From positions 2,108,001 through 2,172,000 of the forward strand of contig NC_018681.1 in the NCBI RefSeq assembly GCF_000250675.2: DNA of 64,000 bases, read 5' to 3'. A program made the translations under genes and the position numbers. This document shows positions 9,082 to 17,490 of this stretch, one piece after another; within the stretch, counting starts at the first letter, position 1, and every line of letters starts with the position of its first letter. Source of the DNA: Nocardia brasiliensis ATCC 700358. GTDB taxonomy: Bacteria; Actinomycetota; Actinomycetes; Mycobacteriales; Mycobacteriaceae. The notes beneath the pieces are model-generated. The model made no database searches. It saw only the letters and a list, made by a program, of their open reading frames with translations, and was not told where the DNA came from.

Positions 9082-9239
9082 GGGGCCAGTCTGGCATCAG
9101 CCCGCGGAATCCGGGTGCGCGCGCACCGGTGATCCGGGCGCCGGTGTGCGTGTCGTCGGCGAGTTGTCCCCATCGCGCGACGGTCCACAAGACAGGCGAA
9201 ATACCTGTTCGACCAAGACCTTTGCCCCGCCCCCGAAAC

Positions 9240-9252
9240 TACGTTCGGTCCC
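9240..9252 (+). promoter_or_regulatory. Predicted -10 element for leaderless comEA mRNA
   Basis: TACGTT at 9240-9245 fits the actinobacterial TANNNT -10 consensus and ends seven bases before the comEA ATG. No ribosome-binding site is present, so transcription probably starts at the A of the start codon. Confidence 0.45.
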
Positions 9253-10902
9253 ATGTCACGACAGCAAGAGCGCGACCGGACCCAGCAGCGACTCGGCACC
9301 CTGACCGCCCGCGTGAGCGCCGGACGCGGCACCAGCCCGAAACCTCCGCGCACCCGGCGGCCCCACGTGTCACGGGCGCTGGCGGTGAAGCGGTGGGAGG
9401 CCGAGGGACTGCGGGTACTGACGGAAACGCGATCGGCACCGGACCCGAGCGCCAGTGCACCGCCGATTGCAGCGCCACCGCGCACGGACTCGGCACCGCC
9501 TGCACGGTCGAACCGTGTCGAAGTAATCGCTGACCGCTGCGATTCGTCGGTGGGCGACCCGAACGGAGCCTCGAGTATACATGCGCTGGCGGGGGTTTCG
9601 GCAAGCGTCGAAACGCGGGTGGACGCGAACTGTGCCGATCCTGATGCGGCCATGCCGTCGACCGCAGTGAACAGTGCCGACTCGAGATCAGGTGCGCCCC
9701 AACGGGCAGCTGTGTCGGACGCGAGCCTCGGCGCGCACAGGGAACGTCACATCCCCCAGGTGAACTGGGCGCTCGGAGGTTTGGCTCCCGCGGCGGATGA
9801 CGAGGTGCCCAGGGTGGGCGACGACATCGGTGTCGGTGGGCCGCACAGGATCCGGAGGGAGCCGGTGGTTCTGCCGCGCGTGCGCCGGGGAGGGGCAGAG
9901 CAGGAAGGCAATGGCGACCAGGAGGCGGTGGCCGCTGCGGCGAACCCTGGGACTGCGGGTGACGACGTCGATGGGGCGCGGTCGCACACGAGCCGGACGG
10001 AGCCGGTGGCTCTGCCTGGCGTGCGCCGGGGAGGGGCAGGGCACGAAGGCAATTGGGACGAAGAGGTTTTGGCTCCTGCGGCGGATTGCAGGGCTGCGGG
10101 CGATGACGTCGGGGTGGTGCGGTCGCCTGGATGGCTGACGGAGCCGGTGGCTCGACGCGGGTGGCGGGATCGGTTGGTGCCGGAGCGGTTTCGGGGGATC
10201 CGGGTCGATCCCGGGCGGCGCGGGGTGTGCACGCTGCTGGCGGTCGGTGTGGTGGCGATGGTGGTGGCCGGCGTCGCGATCTTTCGTGAGCGGCCGATCG
10301 CGCGACCGGTGCCGCCGCTGCCCGCGGTGCATTCGACCGCTGACGCTGCTGCGCCTGCGCTTCCACCGGGTACCGAAACACAGAGCGCGGCCCGGCCGAA
10401 ACTCGTCGAGTCCGCCCCGGCCGCAGGTGAACTGGTGGTCAGCGTCGTAGGGCTGGTGCACCGGACCGGGTTGGTGCGATTGCCCACCGGAGCGCGGGTG
10501 GCCGACGCCCTCACCGCGGCGGGCGGCCCGCGGGACGGTGCCGACACGACCGGCCTCAACCTGGCCCAGCGACTGTCCGACGGTGATCAGGTGCTCGTCG
10601 GCCCGTCCGGCGCCGACCCCGCAGCACCGAAACTCGGCAGCGCGACAATCAGCGCGGGCGGCCGACCCACAGCCTCCGCCCCAGGATCTGCCCAGCCCCC
10701 ACCCTCGTCGGGCCGGCTAGACCTGAACACCGCCACCGAAGCCCAACTCGACGCCCTCCCCGGCGTCGGCCCCGTCACCGCCAAAGCGATCATCGCCTGG
10801 CGCACCACCCACGGCCGCTTCACCGACGTAACCCAACTCGGCGAAGTAGATGGCATCGGCCCAGCCCGCCTCGCCCGCCTCCGTGAACTGGTGCGGGTAT
10901 GA
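9253..10902 (+). CDS. comEA: ComEA-type helix-hairpin-helix DNA-binding protein
   Basis: 549 residues, about twice the usual length. Order of parts: a long Arg/Ala/Pro-rich N-terminal region (1-320) containing 47-residue tandem repeats (about 189-303), one membrane helix (GVCTLLAVGVVAMVVAGVAIF, ~325-345), an SLBB-like domain (ELVVSVVGLVHRTGLVRLP ... GDQVLVG) and two HhH motifs at the C-terminus (LNTATEAQLDALPGVGPVTA; LGEVDGIGPARLARL). ComEA binds incoming double-stranded DNA outside the membrane and passes it to ComEC. comEC follows downstream, as in M. tuberculosis Rv2415c-Rv2414c. The repeats lie in the predicted cytoplasmic or linker part and look like a recent expansion. Confidence 0.87.
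   Translation: MSRQQERDRTQQRLGTLTARVSAGRGTSPKPPRTRRPHVSRALAVKRWEAEGLRVLTETRSAPDPSASAPPIAAPPRTDSAPPARSNRVEVIADRCDSSVGDPNGASSIHALAGVSASVETRVDANCADPDAAMPSTAVNSADSRSGAPQRAAVSDASLGAHRERHIPQVNWALGGLAPAADDEVPRVGDDIGVGGPHRIRREPVVLPRVRRGGAEQEGNGDQEAVAAAANPGTAGDDVDGARSHTSRTEPVALPGVRRGGAGHEGNWDEEVLAPAADCRAAGDDVGVVRSPGWLTEPVARRGWRDRLVPERFRGIRVDPGRRGVCTLLAVGVVAMVVAGVAIFRERPIARPVPPLPAVHSTADAAAPALPPGTETQSAARPKLVESAPAAGELVVSVVGLVHRTGLVRLPTGARVADALTAAGGPRDGADTTGLNLAQRLSDGDQVLVGPSGADPAAPKLGSATISAGGRPTASAPGSAQPPPSSGRLDLNTATEAQLDALPGVGPVTAKAIIAWRTTHGRFTDVTQLGEVDGIGPARLARLRELVRV
9817..10161 (+). repeat. 141-bp in-frame tandem repeat inside comEA
   Basis: Two full units (9817-9957 and 9958-10098) and one partial unit (10099-10161) each begin GDD(I/V), run through EPV(V/A)LPxVRRGGA and end in an Ala-rich stretch. 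The period is exactly 47 codons, so the reading frame is kept. A degenerate piece of another unit may precede 9817. Confidence 0.8.
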
Positions 10903-11207
10903 GGACGGTGGCCTGCGGTGATCCGGGGCGCGACGGCCAGTATCAGCCCGGTGCGGTCTGCCGGGCCCCAAGGGCGGGTGCGGAGATGACGGCCGGCGGT
11001 GCGGCCGAGGTGCGCGGCGGTGTCGCGGCGGAGTGGGGGCCGGATGTGCTCGATGCGCGGCTGATTCCTGCGGCGTTGTGTCGTTGGGGCGCCGTGATGG
11101 TCGCTCGGTGCGTGCGCGGCTGTCGCATCGCAATCGCCGAGTTCGGTGTGGCGGATAGTGTCGGCCCGGCGCGGCCTACGCGGTGTGGTGCACGGGGGCG
11201 GGGATGA
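10899..11207 (+). pseudogene. Truncated duplicate of the comEC 5' end
   Basis: A 102-codon ORF whose ATG overlaps the comEA stop (ATGA) and whose TGA overlaps the comEC ATG at 11204 (ATGA again). From its internal Met (10986) it reads AGGAAEVR...AAEWGPDVLDARLIPAALCRWGA, nearly the same as the real ComEC N-terminus at a 218-bp offset, and then diverges after ~45 codons and stops. It lacks every ComEC membrane segment. It could still be translated and would couple comEA to comEC translation, but as a protein it is probably non-functional. Confidence 0.7.
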
Positions 11208-11340
11208 GGGCCGGCGGTGCGATCGAGGTGCGGGAGGAGGCGGCGGAGCGAGGGCCGGAGGTGCTCGATGCGCGGTTGGTGCCTGCGGCGTTGTGCTGTT
11301 GGGGGGCAACAATTGTGGCGTTGACTGCTGGGTGGGTGGT
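10941..11340 (+). repeat. 218-bp tandem duplication covering the comEC start
   Basis: The stretch from about 10941 and the stretch from about 11159 align at a constant 218-bp offset: similar bases before each ATG (TCAGCCCGG against TCGGCCCGG) and nearly the same first ~45 codons. Divergence is moderate, so the event is not very recent. The right boundary is approximate. Confidence 0.72.
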
Positions 11341-14119
11341 GGGGGTGTGCGTGGCGATCGCACTGGTTGTGCTGGCGATCGGGTTGTGGGTGTTGCTGCT
11401 GTGGGCGATGGCGCATCGGCGGGTGCGGCGGCGGGCGGTGGCGGTGGTGATGCTGGCGGCGGTGTTGCTCGCGGCCGGGTTCGCGGTGGCGGCGGCGTGG
11501 CGGGAACATCAGGTGGCGACGCATCCGCTGCGGGCGCTGGCCGGGCATTCGGTGCGGGTGTTGGTGACATCGAGCGATGATCCGAAACCGGTGCGCAGCA
11601 ACGCGTTCGGTGGGGATCGCTGGGTGCTCAGGGCGAACCTGCGGGAGTACCGGTACGGCGAGCGGACGGTGCAGGCCGGTGGCGCGGTGGTGATTCTGGC
11701 TGCCGGTGCGGGCTGGGCGAATCTTTCGCCCGGACAGACGGTGCAGTTCCCGGCGAAAACCGACCTTCCCAGGCAGCGTGACCTCACCGTTGCGACACTG
11801 CGGGCAGTGGGAGAACCGCAGCCCGTGGGCGGATTGCCCTGGTGGCAACGGTTGGCTCGGGCTGTGCGTACCGATTTCGCGGCGGCGGTCACCCGCGCAT
11901 TGCCCGCCGAAGCAGCGGGGTTGCTCCCGGCGCTCGTCGTCGGCGACACCTCGGCATTGTCGGATCAGGTCCGCGAGGACTTCGAAATCGCTGGGCTGGA
12001 ACATCTTTGCGCCGTCAGCGGCACGAACTTCACGATCCTGCTGGCGGTCGTGTTGGGTGCAGTGCGCGGGCTCACCCTCGGTCCGCGTGCGGCCGCGCTG
12101 GTCGCCGGGCTCGTACTGGTGCTGTTCGTGATCGTCGCAAGGCCTGACCCGAGCGTGTTGCGCGCCGGAGCGATGGGATCGATCACCCTGCTCGCGTTGG
12201 TGACTGGTCGGCGGAAACAAGCACTTCCGGCGCTGTGCGCGGCGATCATCGGCCTGCTCGCCATATGGCCCGCGCTCGCGGTGTCGATGGGCTTCGGGTT
12301 GTCGGCTGCCGCGACCGGCGGACTGATCCTGCTGGCACCGAGTTGGGCGGACTGGCTGCGCGCCCGCGGCTGGTGGCGTCTGCTCGCGGAACTCTGTGCG
12401 GTGGCGGCCGCCGCGTTCGTCGTTACGGCGCCGCTCGTCATCGCGATGACCGGAAAGCTCAGCCTCGTCGCGATTCTCGCGAACATGCTCGTCGAACCGG
12501 TCATCGCGCCGGTCACCGTGATCGGGGCGGTCGCCGCGGTGCTGGCGTCGGTTTGGTCGCCCCTGGCCGAATTGGTCGTGCACTGCGCGGCACCGCCGCT
12601 GTGGTGGCTGCTGTTCGTCGCCGAACACGCGGCCGCGGTGCCGGGCGCGTCCGTCGCGGTGCCCGGCGGCTTGTCCGGCGGGCTGGTCGCCGCAGCGATC
12701 ATCGTCGCCGGCATCCTCGCGTTGCGTTTCGCGGCCAGCCGAAGGCTGGTGCTGACGGTCGCCGCCGGCGTCGCCGCTGTGCTGATTCCGGTCCGTGTCT
12801 GGCATCCCGGCTGGCCCCCGCCCGGTTGGGTACTCGCCGTCTGCGACGTGGGCCAGGGTGACGGGCTCGCACTGTCCACCGGCGCCGACTCCGCAGTGGT
12901 GATCGACGTCGGACCCGAACCCCGGCGCATCCGAATGTGCTTGAACCGCTTGGGCGTATCCCGCATCGCCCTCCTCGTACTGACCCACCCCCACGCCGAC
13001 CACATCGGAGGGCTCGCCGGTGCGCTGGAAGACCGAGCGGTCGCAGCGATCGCGGTCGGTGCGCGGGAACTCGATGGTGTGCGGGAACTCGGCGCTGGGC
13101 AGGTACAGGGCGGTGGGCAGGTGCACGGAGGTGGGCAGGTACTCGGCGGTGGGCAGGAACTCGGCGGTGGGCAGGTGCACGGAGGTGGGCAGGTACACGA
13201 CGGTGCGCGGGAACTCGACGGTGGGTACGAACTCGACGGTAGGCAGAAACTCGATCGTGGGCCCGAACACGATGGCGCGCAGGAACACGATGGTGCGCCG
13301 GTCCGTACCCGGCCATCGGAACCAGCTCAGAACGTCGGCACGGAGCCGGACTCACACCAGTCGGATGCTGATATGTGCGAAGCACATGGGGCACAAAAGG
13401 AGTCGGCTACACGCTCGGCTGCCGGGGCGGACTCGAACGGCGGTGAACTCGAAGCCGAGCGGTGCCTCCCGGCGGTAGGCGGGTGTGGGCATTCAGGAGA
13501 CGAACGTAAGGCACCATGCGCGTCCACCGATGGGTGTGCGACCGGTGGCGACCGGTGTCGGCGAACTGATGTACCACCGGCGGCGCGCTCCAACGGCGCG
13601 CGAGTCGAGGACCTCACACAGGTGGTGGATACTGCACGGCGCGAACGAATTCCGATGGTAGCGCTTGCCGCCGGGCAAGTGCTGGACATCGGTTCGGTCC
13701 GGTTGACGGTGCTCGCACCCGAACCGACGGGCGCACGGCCGACACCCGGCGCCGAAGCCGAGGATGCCAACGACCGGTCGATCGTCCTCGCCGCCGACAC
13801 CGCGGCCGGACGCATCCTGCTGACAGGTGATATCGAGGCTCCAGCCCAGCAAGCACTGCTACGGCAGGGAACCGCATTGCGCGCCGACATCCTGAAGCTG
13901 CCGCACCACGGATCCCGGACGACCACAAAAGACTTCCTCGACGCAGTGCACCCACGCCTGACCTTGATCAGCGTCGGCGTAGAGAACACCTTCGGCCACC
14001 CGCACCACGGCATCCTGGCCGAACTCACCACCCTCGGCACCACCGTCCTCCGCACCGACCGCCACGGCGACCTGCTGGTCCTCGGCGGCAACCCACCCAG
14101 AACCATGACCTCCCGATAG
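11204..14119 (+). CDS. comEC: ComEC/Rec2 DNA-uptake channel with repeat-expanded metallo-beta-lactamase domain
   Basis: About 971 residues. Membrane helices at the start, then an OB-like segment (~100-215), the competence core with many helices (GLEHLCAVSGTNFTILLAVV, ~265-545), and a C-terminal metallo-beta-lactamase-like nuclease domain (VCDVGQGDGLAL; LTHPHADHIGGL; LPHHGSRTT; SVGVENTFGHPH). ComEC forms the channel for single-stranded DNA uptake, and the nuclease domain probably degrades the other strand. Between the HxHxDH motif and the next core block about 180 residues are inserted, beginning with a Gly/Gln repeat array. ATG at 11204 overlaps the stop of the truncated duplicate; GTG at 11183 is an alternative. 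Core motifs are intact, so the protein is probably functional. Confidence 0.88.
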   Translation: MRAGGAIEVREEAAERGPEVLDARLVPAALCCWGATIVALTAGWVVGVCVAIALVVLAIGLWVLLLWAMAHRRVRRRAVAVVMLAAVLLAAGFAVAAAWREHQVATHPLRALAGHSVRVLVTSSDDPKPVRSNAFGGDRWVLRANLREYRYGERTVQAGGAVVILAAGAGWANLSPGQTVQFPAKTDLPRQRDLTVATLRAVGEPQPVGGLPWWQRLARAVRTDFAAAVTRALPAEAAGLLPALVVGDTSALSDQVREDFEIAGLEHLCAVSGTNFTILLAVVLGAVRGLTLGPRAAALVAGLVLVLFVIVARPDPSVLRAGAMGSITLLALVTGRRKQALPALCAAIIGLLAIWPALAVSMGFGLSAAATGGLILLAPSWADWLRARGWWRLLAELCAVAAAAFVVTAPLVIAMTGKLSLVAILANMLVEPVIAPVTVIGAVAAVLASVWSPLAELVVHCAAPPLWWLLFVAEHAAAVPGASVAVPGGLSGGLVAAAIIVAGILALRFAASRRLVLTVAAGVAAVLIPVRVWHPGWPPPGWVLAVCDVGQGDGLALSTGADSAVVIDVGPEPRRIRMCLNRLGVSRIALLVLTHPHADHIGGLAGALEDRAVAAIAVGARELDGVRELGAGQVQGGGQVHGGGQVLGGGQELGGGQVHGGGQVHDGARELDGGYELDGRQKLDRGPEHDGAQEHDGAPVRTRPSEPAQNVGTEPDSHQSDADMCEAHGAQKESATRSAAGADSNGGELEAERCLPAVGGCGHSGDERKAPCASTDGCATGGDRCRRTDVPPAARSNGARVEDLTQVVDTARRERIPMVALAAGQVLDIGSVRLTVLAPEPTGARPTPGAEAEDANDRSIVLAADTAAGRILLTGDIEAPAQQALLRQGTALRADILKLPHHGSRTTTKDFLDAVHPRLTLISVGVENTFGHPHHGILAELTTLGTTVLRTDRHGDLLVLGGNPPRTMTSR
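13066..13305 (+). repeat. 18-bp-type repeat array inside the comEC nuclease domain
   Basis: Consecutive hexapeptide-like units of the form (Q/E)(V/L)xGGG (QVQGGG, QVHGGG, QVLGGG, QELGGG, QVHGGG), decaying into REL/QEHDG variants. At DNA level the unit is close to 18 bp (GGTGGGCAGGTGCACGGA-like). It stays in frame. Confidence 0.85.
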
Positions 14120-14266
14120 CGCGGTGAACGGTGAACCTGCGGGGAGGCTGTCGGTGGGTCACCGTAGGATCGCTGCCGTGACCGACCACAACGAGCGTCA
14201 GCGAGTGAACCGTAGGCACGGTGCTTCGTCGGGTGGGGCGAAGGTGCGGGCCGGCGGGGCGAAGTC

Positions 14267-15235
14267 ATGAGCACGCCCGCACCGTTGCACCTGGTGCTCG
14301 GCGATGAAGAACTGTTGGTCGAACGAGCGATCGGCGCGGTCACCGCGCAGGTGCGGGAGACCGCGCCGGACGCCGACGCCGTGCCGGTCGACCGGATGCG
14401 GGCTGGCGACGCGAGCACCGCGGAACTGGCCGAACTGCTGAGTCCGTCGCTGTTCGCCGAGGACCGCGTCATCATCCTGGAGTCGGCGGCCGAGGCGGGC
14501 AAGGAAGCCGTCACCGTGATCACCGAAGCCGCGGGCGACCCGCCGCCCGGTGTGGTGCTCGTGGTGCTGCACTCGGGTGGTGGCCGCGCGAAAGCTTTGG
14601 TCCCCGCGCTCCAGAAAGCCGGTGCCGTCCAGCACGATTGCGCGAAACTGACCAAGTCTGCCGAGCGGGTGGAGTTCGTCCGGGGCGAGTTCCGCAACGC
14701 GGGCGTGCGCGTCGCCGGCGACGTGGTGCAGGCGATGTTGGAGTCCATCGGCTCCGATCTGCGCGAGCTCGCGGCGGCGTGTTCGCAGCTCGTCGCCGAC
14801 ACCGGTGGCAAGATCGATGTCGCCGCCGTCCGCCAGTACTACTCGGGCAAGGCCGAGGTATCCGGGTTCGACGTGGCCGAACTCGCCGTCGCCGGTGACC
14901 GTTCCGGTGCGATGGAGGCGTTGCGCTGGGCGAACGATCGCGGCGTCCCGCACGTGCTGCTCGCCGACGCCCTCGCCGATTCGGTGCACACCATCGCCCG
15001 CGTCGGCTCCGCGGGCCGCGGCGACCCGTTCAAACTGGCGCAGCAGCTGGGCATGCCGCCGTGGAAGGTCAAAAAGGCGCAGGCGCAAGCCCGCAACTGG
15101 ACCCCCGCCACCATCGGCTCCGCCCTCCAGGTGGTCGCGACGTTGAACGCCGACGTCAAAGGCGGTGCCGCCGACGCGAGCTATGCCCTCGAACACGCCC
15201 TCACCCGCATCCTCGACCTGCACTCCGCAAACTGA
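14267..15235 (+). CDS. holA: DNA polymerase III subunit delta
   Basis: 322 residues. It opens PLHLVLGDEELLVERAI, the HolA start with a degenerate P-loop region, and continues with FAEDRVIILE, the RAKALVPAL-like segment and the C-terminal helical domain ending LEHALTRILDLHSAN. Delta is the clamp-loader subunit that opens the beta sliding clamp. It follows comEC after ~147 bp and precedes rpsT, as in M. tuberculosis Rv2413c. ATG at 14267 is chosen because homologs begin just before the HLVLGDEE strand. Confidence 0.93.
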   Translation: MSTPAPLHLVLGDEELLVERAIGAVTAQVRETAPDADAVPVDRMRAGDASTAELAELLSPSLFAEDRVIILESAAEAGKEAVTVITEAAGDPPPGVVLVVLHSGGGRAKALVPALQKAGAVQHDCAKLTKSAERVEFVRGEFRNAGVRVAGDVVQAMLESIGSDLRELAAACSQLVADTGGKIDVAAVRQYYSGKAEVSGFDVAELAVAGDRSGAMEALRWANDRGVPHVLLADALADSVHTIARVGSAGRGDPFKLAQQLGMPPWKVKKAQAQARNWTPATIGSALQVVATLNADVKGGAADASYALEHALTRILDLHSAN

Positions 15236-15262
15236 CCCGCGCGCACTGGAATACGCTGCGGC

Positions 15263-15730
15263 TCAGCTGAACTCGTAGGAGAACTGAGAGACCCGGAACG
15301 ACTTGTTCCCCAGACTGCATCGGATGCCGTCGACAGCGCTGGTGCAGGTGAAACCGTCGTAGGTGACCGAGGAACCGTACTCCAGCACGGCACCGCTCCA
15401 GCCGATGGTGCCACCGCCGCCACAGTCGAAACCCGCGCCCTCGGCCGCGCTGAGATGGAAGACTTTGCCGTAGTAATGCGAAGTCGGCGTGCCGTCCGGA
15501 AAATAGCACCGAGCCGGCCGCTCCGGCGGCGTGTAGTCGTATTTCTGTATTTCGCAGCGGACGTACCCGGCGCCGTTGAACTCTTTCCCGAAGATCGCGC
15601 AGGAGATATTGCCGCTGGGGGAGGTGAAAAAGACCGAGTCGTCCGCGTGCGCGGTCCCGGTGAGGGCTGCTGTGGTCAAGCCTGCCGTGCAGGCGGCGGC
15701 AGCGAGAAGGCTGACCGTGCGAATCGTCAT
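15263..15730 (-). CDS. Small secreted Cys-containing protein
   Basis: 155 residues. Residues 1-29 form a Sec signal peptide (MTIRTVSLLAAAACTAG...) with an AHA cleavage site before DDSVFF. The mature part starts SPSGNISCAIF and has six cysteines (SC, RCE, RCYF, FDCGGGG, FTC, RCSLG), compatible with three disulfides. The SPSGNI(S/A)C opening recurs in small actinobacterial secreted proteins of unknown function. It converges on holA, with 27 bp between stops. Function unknown. Confidence 0.75.
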   Translation of the reverse strand: MTIRTVSLLAAAACTAGLTTAALTGTAHADDSVFFTSPSGNISCAIFGKEFNGAGYVRCEIQKYDYTPPERPARCYFPDGTPTSHYYGKVFHLSAAEGAGFDCGGGGTIGWSGAVLEYGSSVTYDGFTCTSAVDGIRCSLGNKSFRVSQFSYEFS

Positions 15731-16183
15731 GCGGGCAGCATGCGCGAAAAGCCTTGGCGTGAACTTAAAGTCGAGTTAAGGCTGAGGCCGTACCCGTGTC
15801 GCTCGCTGCCTGGTCGCATCGAGTCCCCGAACGTGATCGGGCACCGTGGACGATCACCGGAAAGCAGACGATCGGCTGCGGACACTGGAGATTGCCCCAG
15901 CGCTCGGCGCGTACCAAACATGGATGCCAAATGTGTGCTGCAACACAGTAGGCGGTTGTCGGAACGTAGTGTTCGGTTCGGGTTCGCGTCGCGCCACCCG
16001 CTTCGATCCGCAGTGGCCCGTGACGGCGAACTGAGCCGTAACGAGCGTTTTGTCCCGACTTCGCGCCACAGCTGGAAGTGCTGAGCATGCTCTGCCGGGG
16101 TCCGCTCGCACGCCCTCGACCAGCGCGTTAGCCGAAATTAGCAAATTGCTGGTTACTGATTTCGTGTCAGACTTGACGGGGTT
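15731..16183 (+). other. Intergenic region between divergent secreted-protein and LCP genes
   Basis: No coding region is supported here. The stretch is less G+C-rich toward its right end (AAATTAGCAAATTGC around 16135-16150), consistent with a promoter region for the LCP gene. A short imperfect dyad (TGTGCTGCAACACA, ~15933-15946) is present; its meaning is unknown. Confidence 0.4.
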
Positions 16184-17467
16184 ATGGATGAACACTCGGC
16201 ACCGGTCCTTCCGGTCGACGAATCCCGGCGGGCTCGTGTGCGGCACTCTCGACGGTCGATTCGGAATGTGCATGAGCGACCGGCTCGCCGGGTCGGGCGG
16301 ATCGTGCTGAAGGTCGTCATCGGCGGGTTGTCGACGGCGATGCTCGCGGGGACTGCGGTCGGTTGGGCGACGGAGGCCAGGTTCGATCGAGGATTCACCA
16401 GATCGGCGGCGCTGGGCGTGGACGCGCCGCATTCGCTCGCCGGGGACATGAATGTTCTGCTGATCGGCCTGGATACCCGAAAAGACCAGGACGGCAACGA
16501 CTTGCCGACGGAGATCCTCGATCGACTGCACGCGGGCGACGGGGAAGAAGGCGGCTACAACGCCAACACGCTGATCCTGGTACACATCCCTGCGGACCTG
16601 AAAAAGATTGTGGCGGTATCGATTCCGCGCGACGACTACGTCTCGGTGTCCGGCATCCCGGGCTACACCAAAGCCAAGATCAAGGAAGCGTACGGCCTGA
16701 AGAAGGCCGCGGTGCAGGACCAGTTGATCAACCAGGGGATGACCGACCAGAAAAGCCTGGAGCGGGCGGGCCGGGAAGCGGGCCGGGCGTCGGTCGTGCA
16801 GGCGGTGCGCGATCTGACCGGCGTGCCGATCGATCGGTTCGCCGAGGTGACCCTCGCCGGCTTCTACGATCTCGCCGAGACCCTAGACGGCGTCGAGGTG
16901 TGCCTGAATCAACCGGTGCGGGACCTCGAGTATTCGGGAGCGGATTTCCCGGCCGGGCGGCAGCGGCTCGATCCGGCGCAGTCGCTCGCCTTCGTGCGCC
17001 AACGCCACGGCCTAAAGAACGGCGATCTCGACCGCACCCACCGCCAGCAGGCGTTCCTCACCTCGGTGGCGCTCGATCTGCGCCGCTCGGGCACGTTCAC
17101 CGACCTGCGCAAACTGAACGCGCTGATGGACGTCGCGCACCGCGACATCGTCCTGTCCGACGGCTGGAACGTCACCGACTTTCTGCGCACCCTCGGCACC
17201 GCGGGCAGCCCCGCCGTCGAGTTCCGCACACTTCCGGTGCTGCGCTACGACTCCATCAACGGCCAGGACGTCAACATCGTCGACCCGGCCGCCATCCGCC
17301 GCGAGGTCCGGATCGCCTTCGGTGAGCCGGACCCCGCTACCGCTTTGTTCAAATCCGAACCCCCGCTAGGGAGCCCGACTACCACCGAAACCGCCGATCC
17401 CGCACCGGATGTCGGCAAACCGGTGCAGGCCGCGATCGCCAGCGACACCATCCCCTGCGTGAACTGA
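16184..17467 (+). CDS. LytR-CpsA-Psr (LCP) family cell-wall ligase
   Basis: 427 residues. A basic cytoplasmic N-terminus (1-45) is followed by one membrane helix (VLKVVIGGLSTAMLAGTAVGW, ~47-67), then the LCP domain: NVLLIGLDTRKD, NANTLILVHIPADLKKIVAVSIPRDDYV, VDRF-type VPIDRFAEV, and FVRQRHGLKNGDLDRTHRQQAFL with its conserved arginines. The tail (~395-427) is Pro/Thr-rich. LCP enzymes transfer polyprenyl-phosphate-linked polymers to the wall; in mycolata this includes joining arabinogalactan to peptidoglycan. The LytR C-terminal domain of some relatives is absent. Which polymer this copy handles cannot be told. Confidence 0.9.
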   Translation: MDEHSAPVLPVDESRRARVRHSRRSIRNVHERPARRVGRIVLKVVIGGLSTAMLAGTAVGWATEARFDRGFTRSAALGVDAPHSLAGDMNVLLIGLDTRKDQDGNDLPTEILDRLHAGDGEEGGYNANTLILVHIPADLKKIVAVSIPRDDYVSVSGIPGYTKAKIKEAYGLKKAAVQDQLINQGMTDQKSLERAGREAGRASVVQAVRDLTGVPIDRFAEVTLAGFYDLAETLDGVEVCLNQPVRDLEYSGADFPAGRQRLDPAQSLAFVRQRHGLKNGDLDRTHRQQAFLTSVALDLRRSGTFTDLRKLNALMDVAHRDIVLSDGWNVTDFLRTLGTAGSPAVEFRTLPVLRYDSINGQDVNIVDPAAIRREVRIAFGEPDPATALFKSEPPLGSPTTTETADPAPDVGKPVQAAIASDTIPCVN

Positions 17468-17490
17468 GCCGCGCCCGACGGCTCGGCTCA
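17465..17490. terminator. Hairpin spanning two convergent stop codons
   Basis: TGAGCCG and CGGCTCA form a 7-bp stem whose arms contain the LCP stop and the reverse complement of the aldo/keto reductase stop. It could end transcription from both sides. There is no T-run. Confidence 0.35.
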
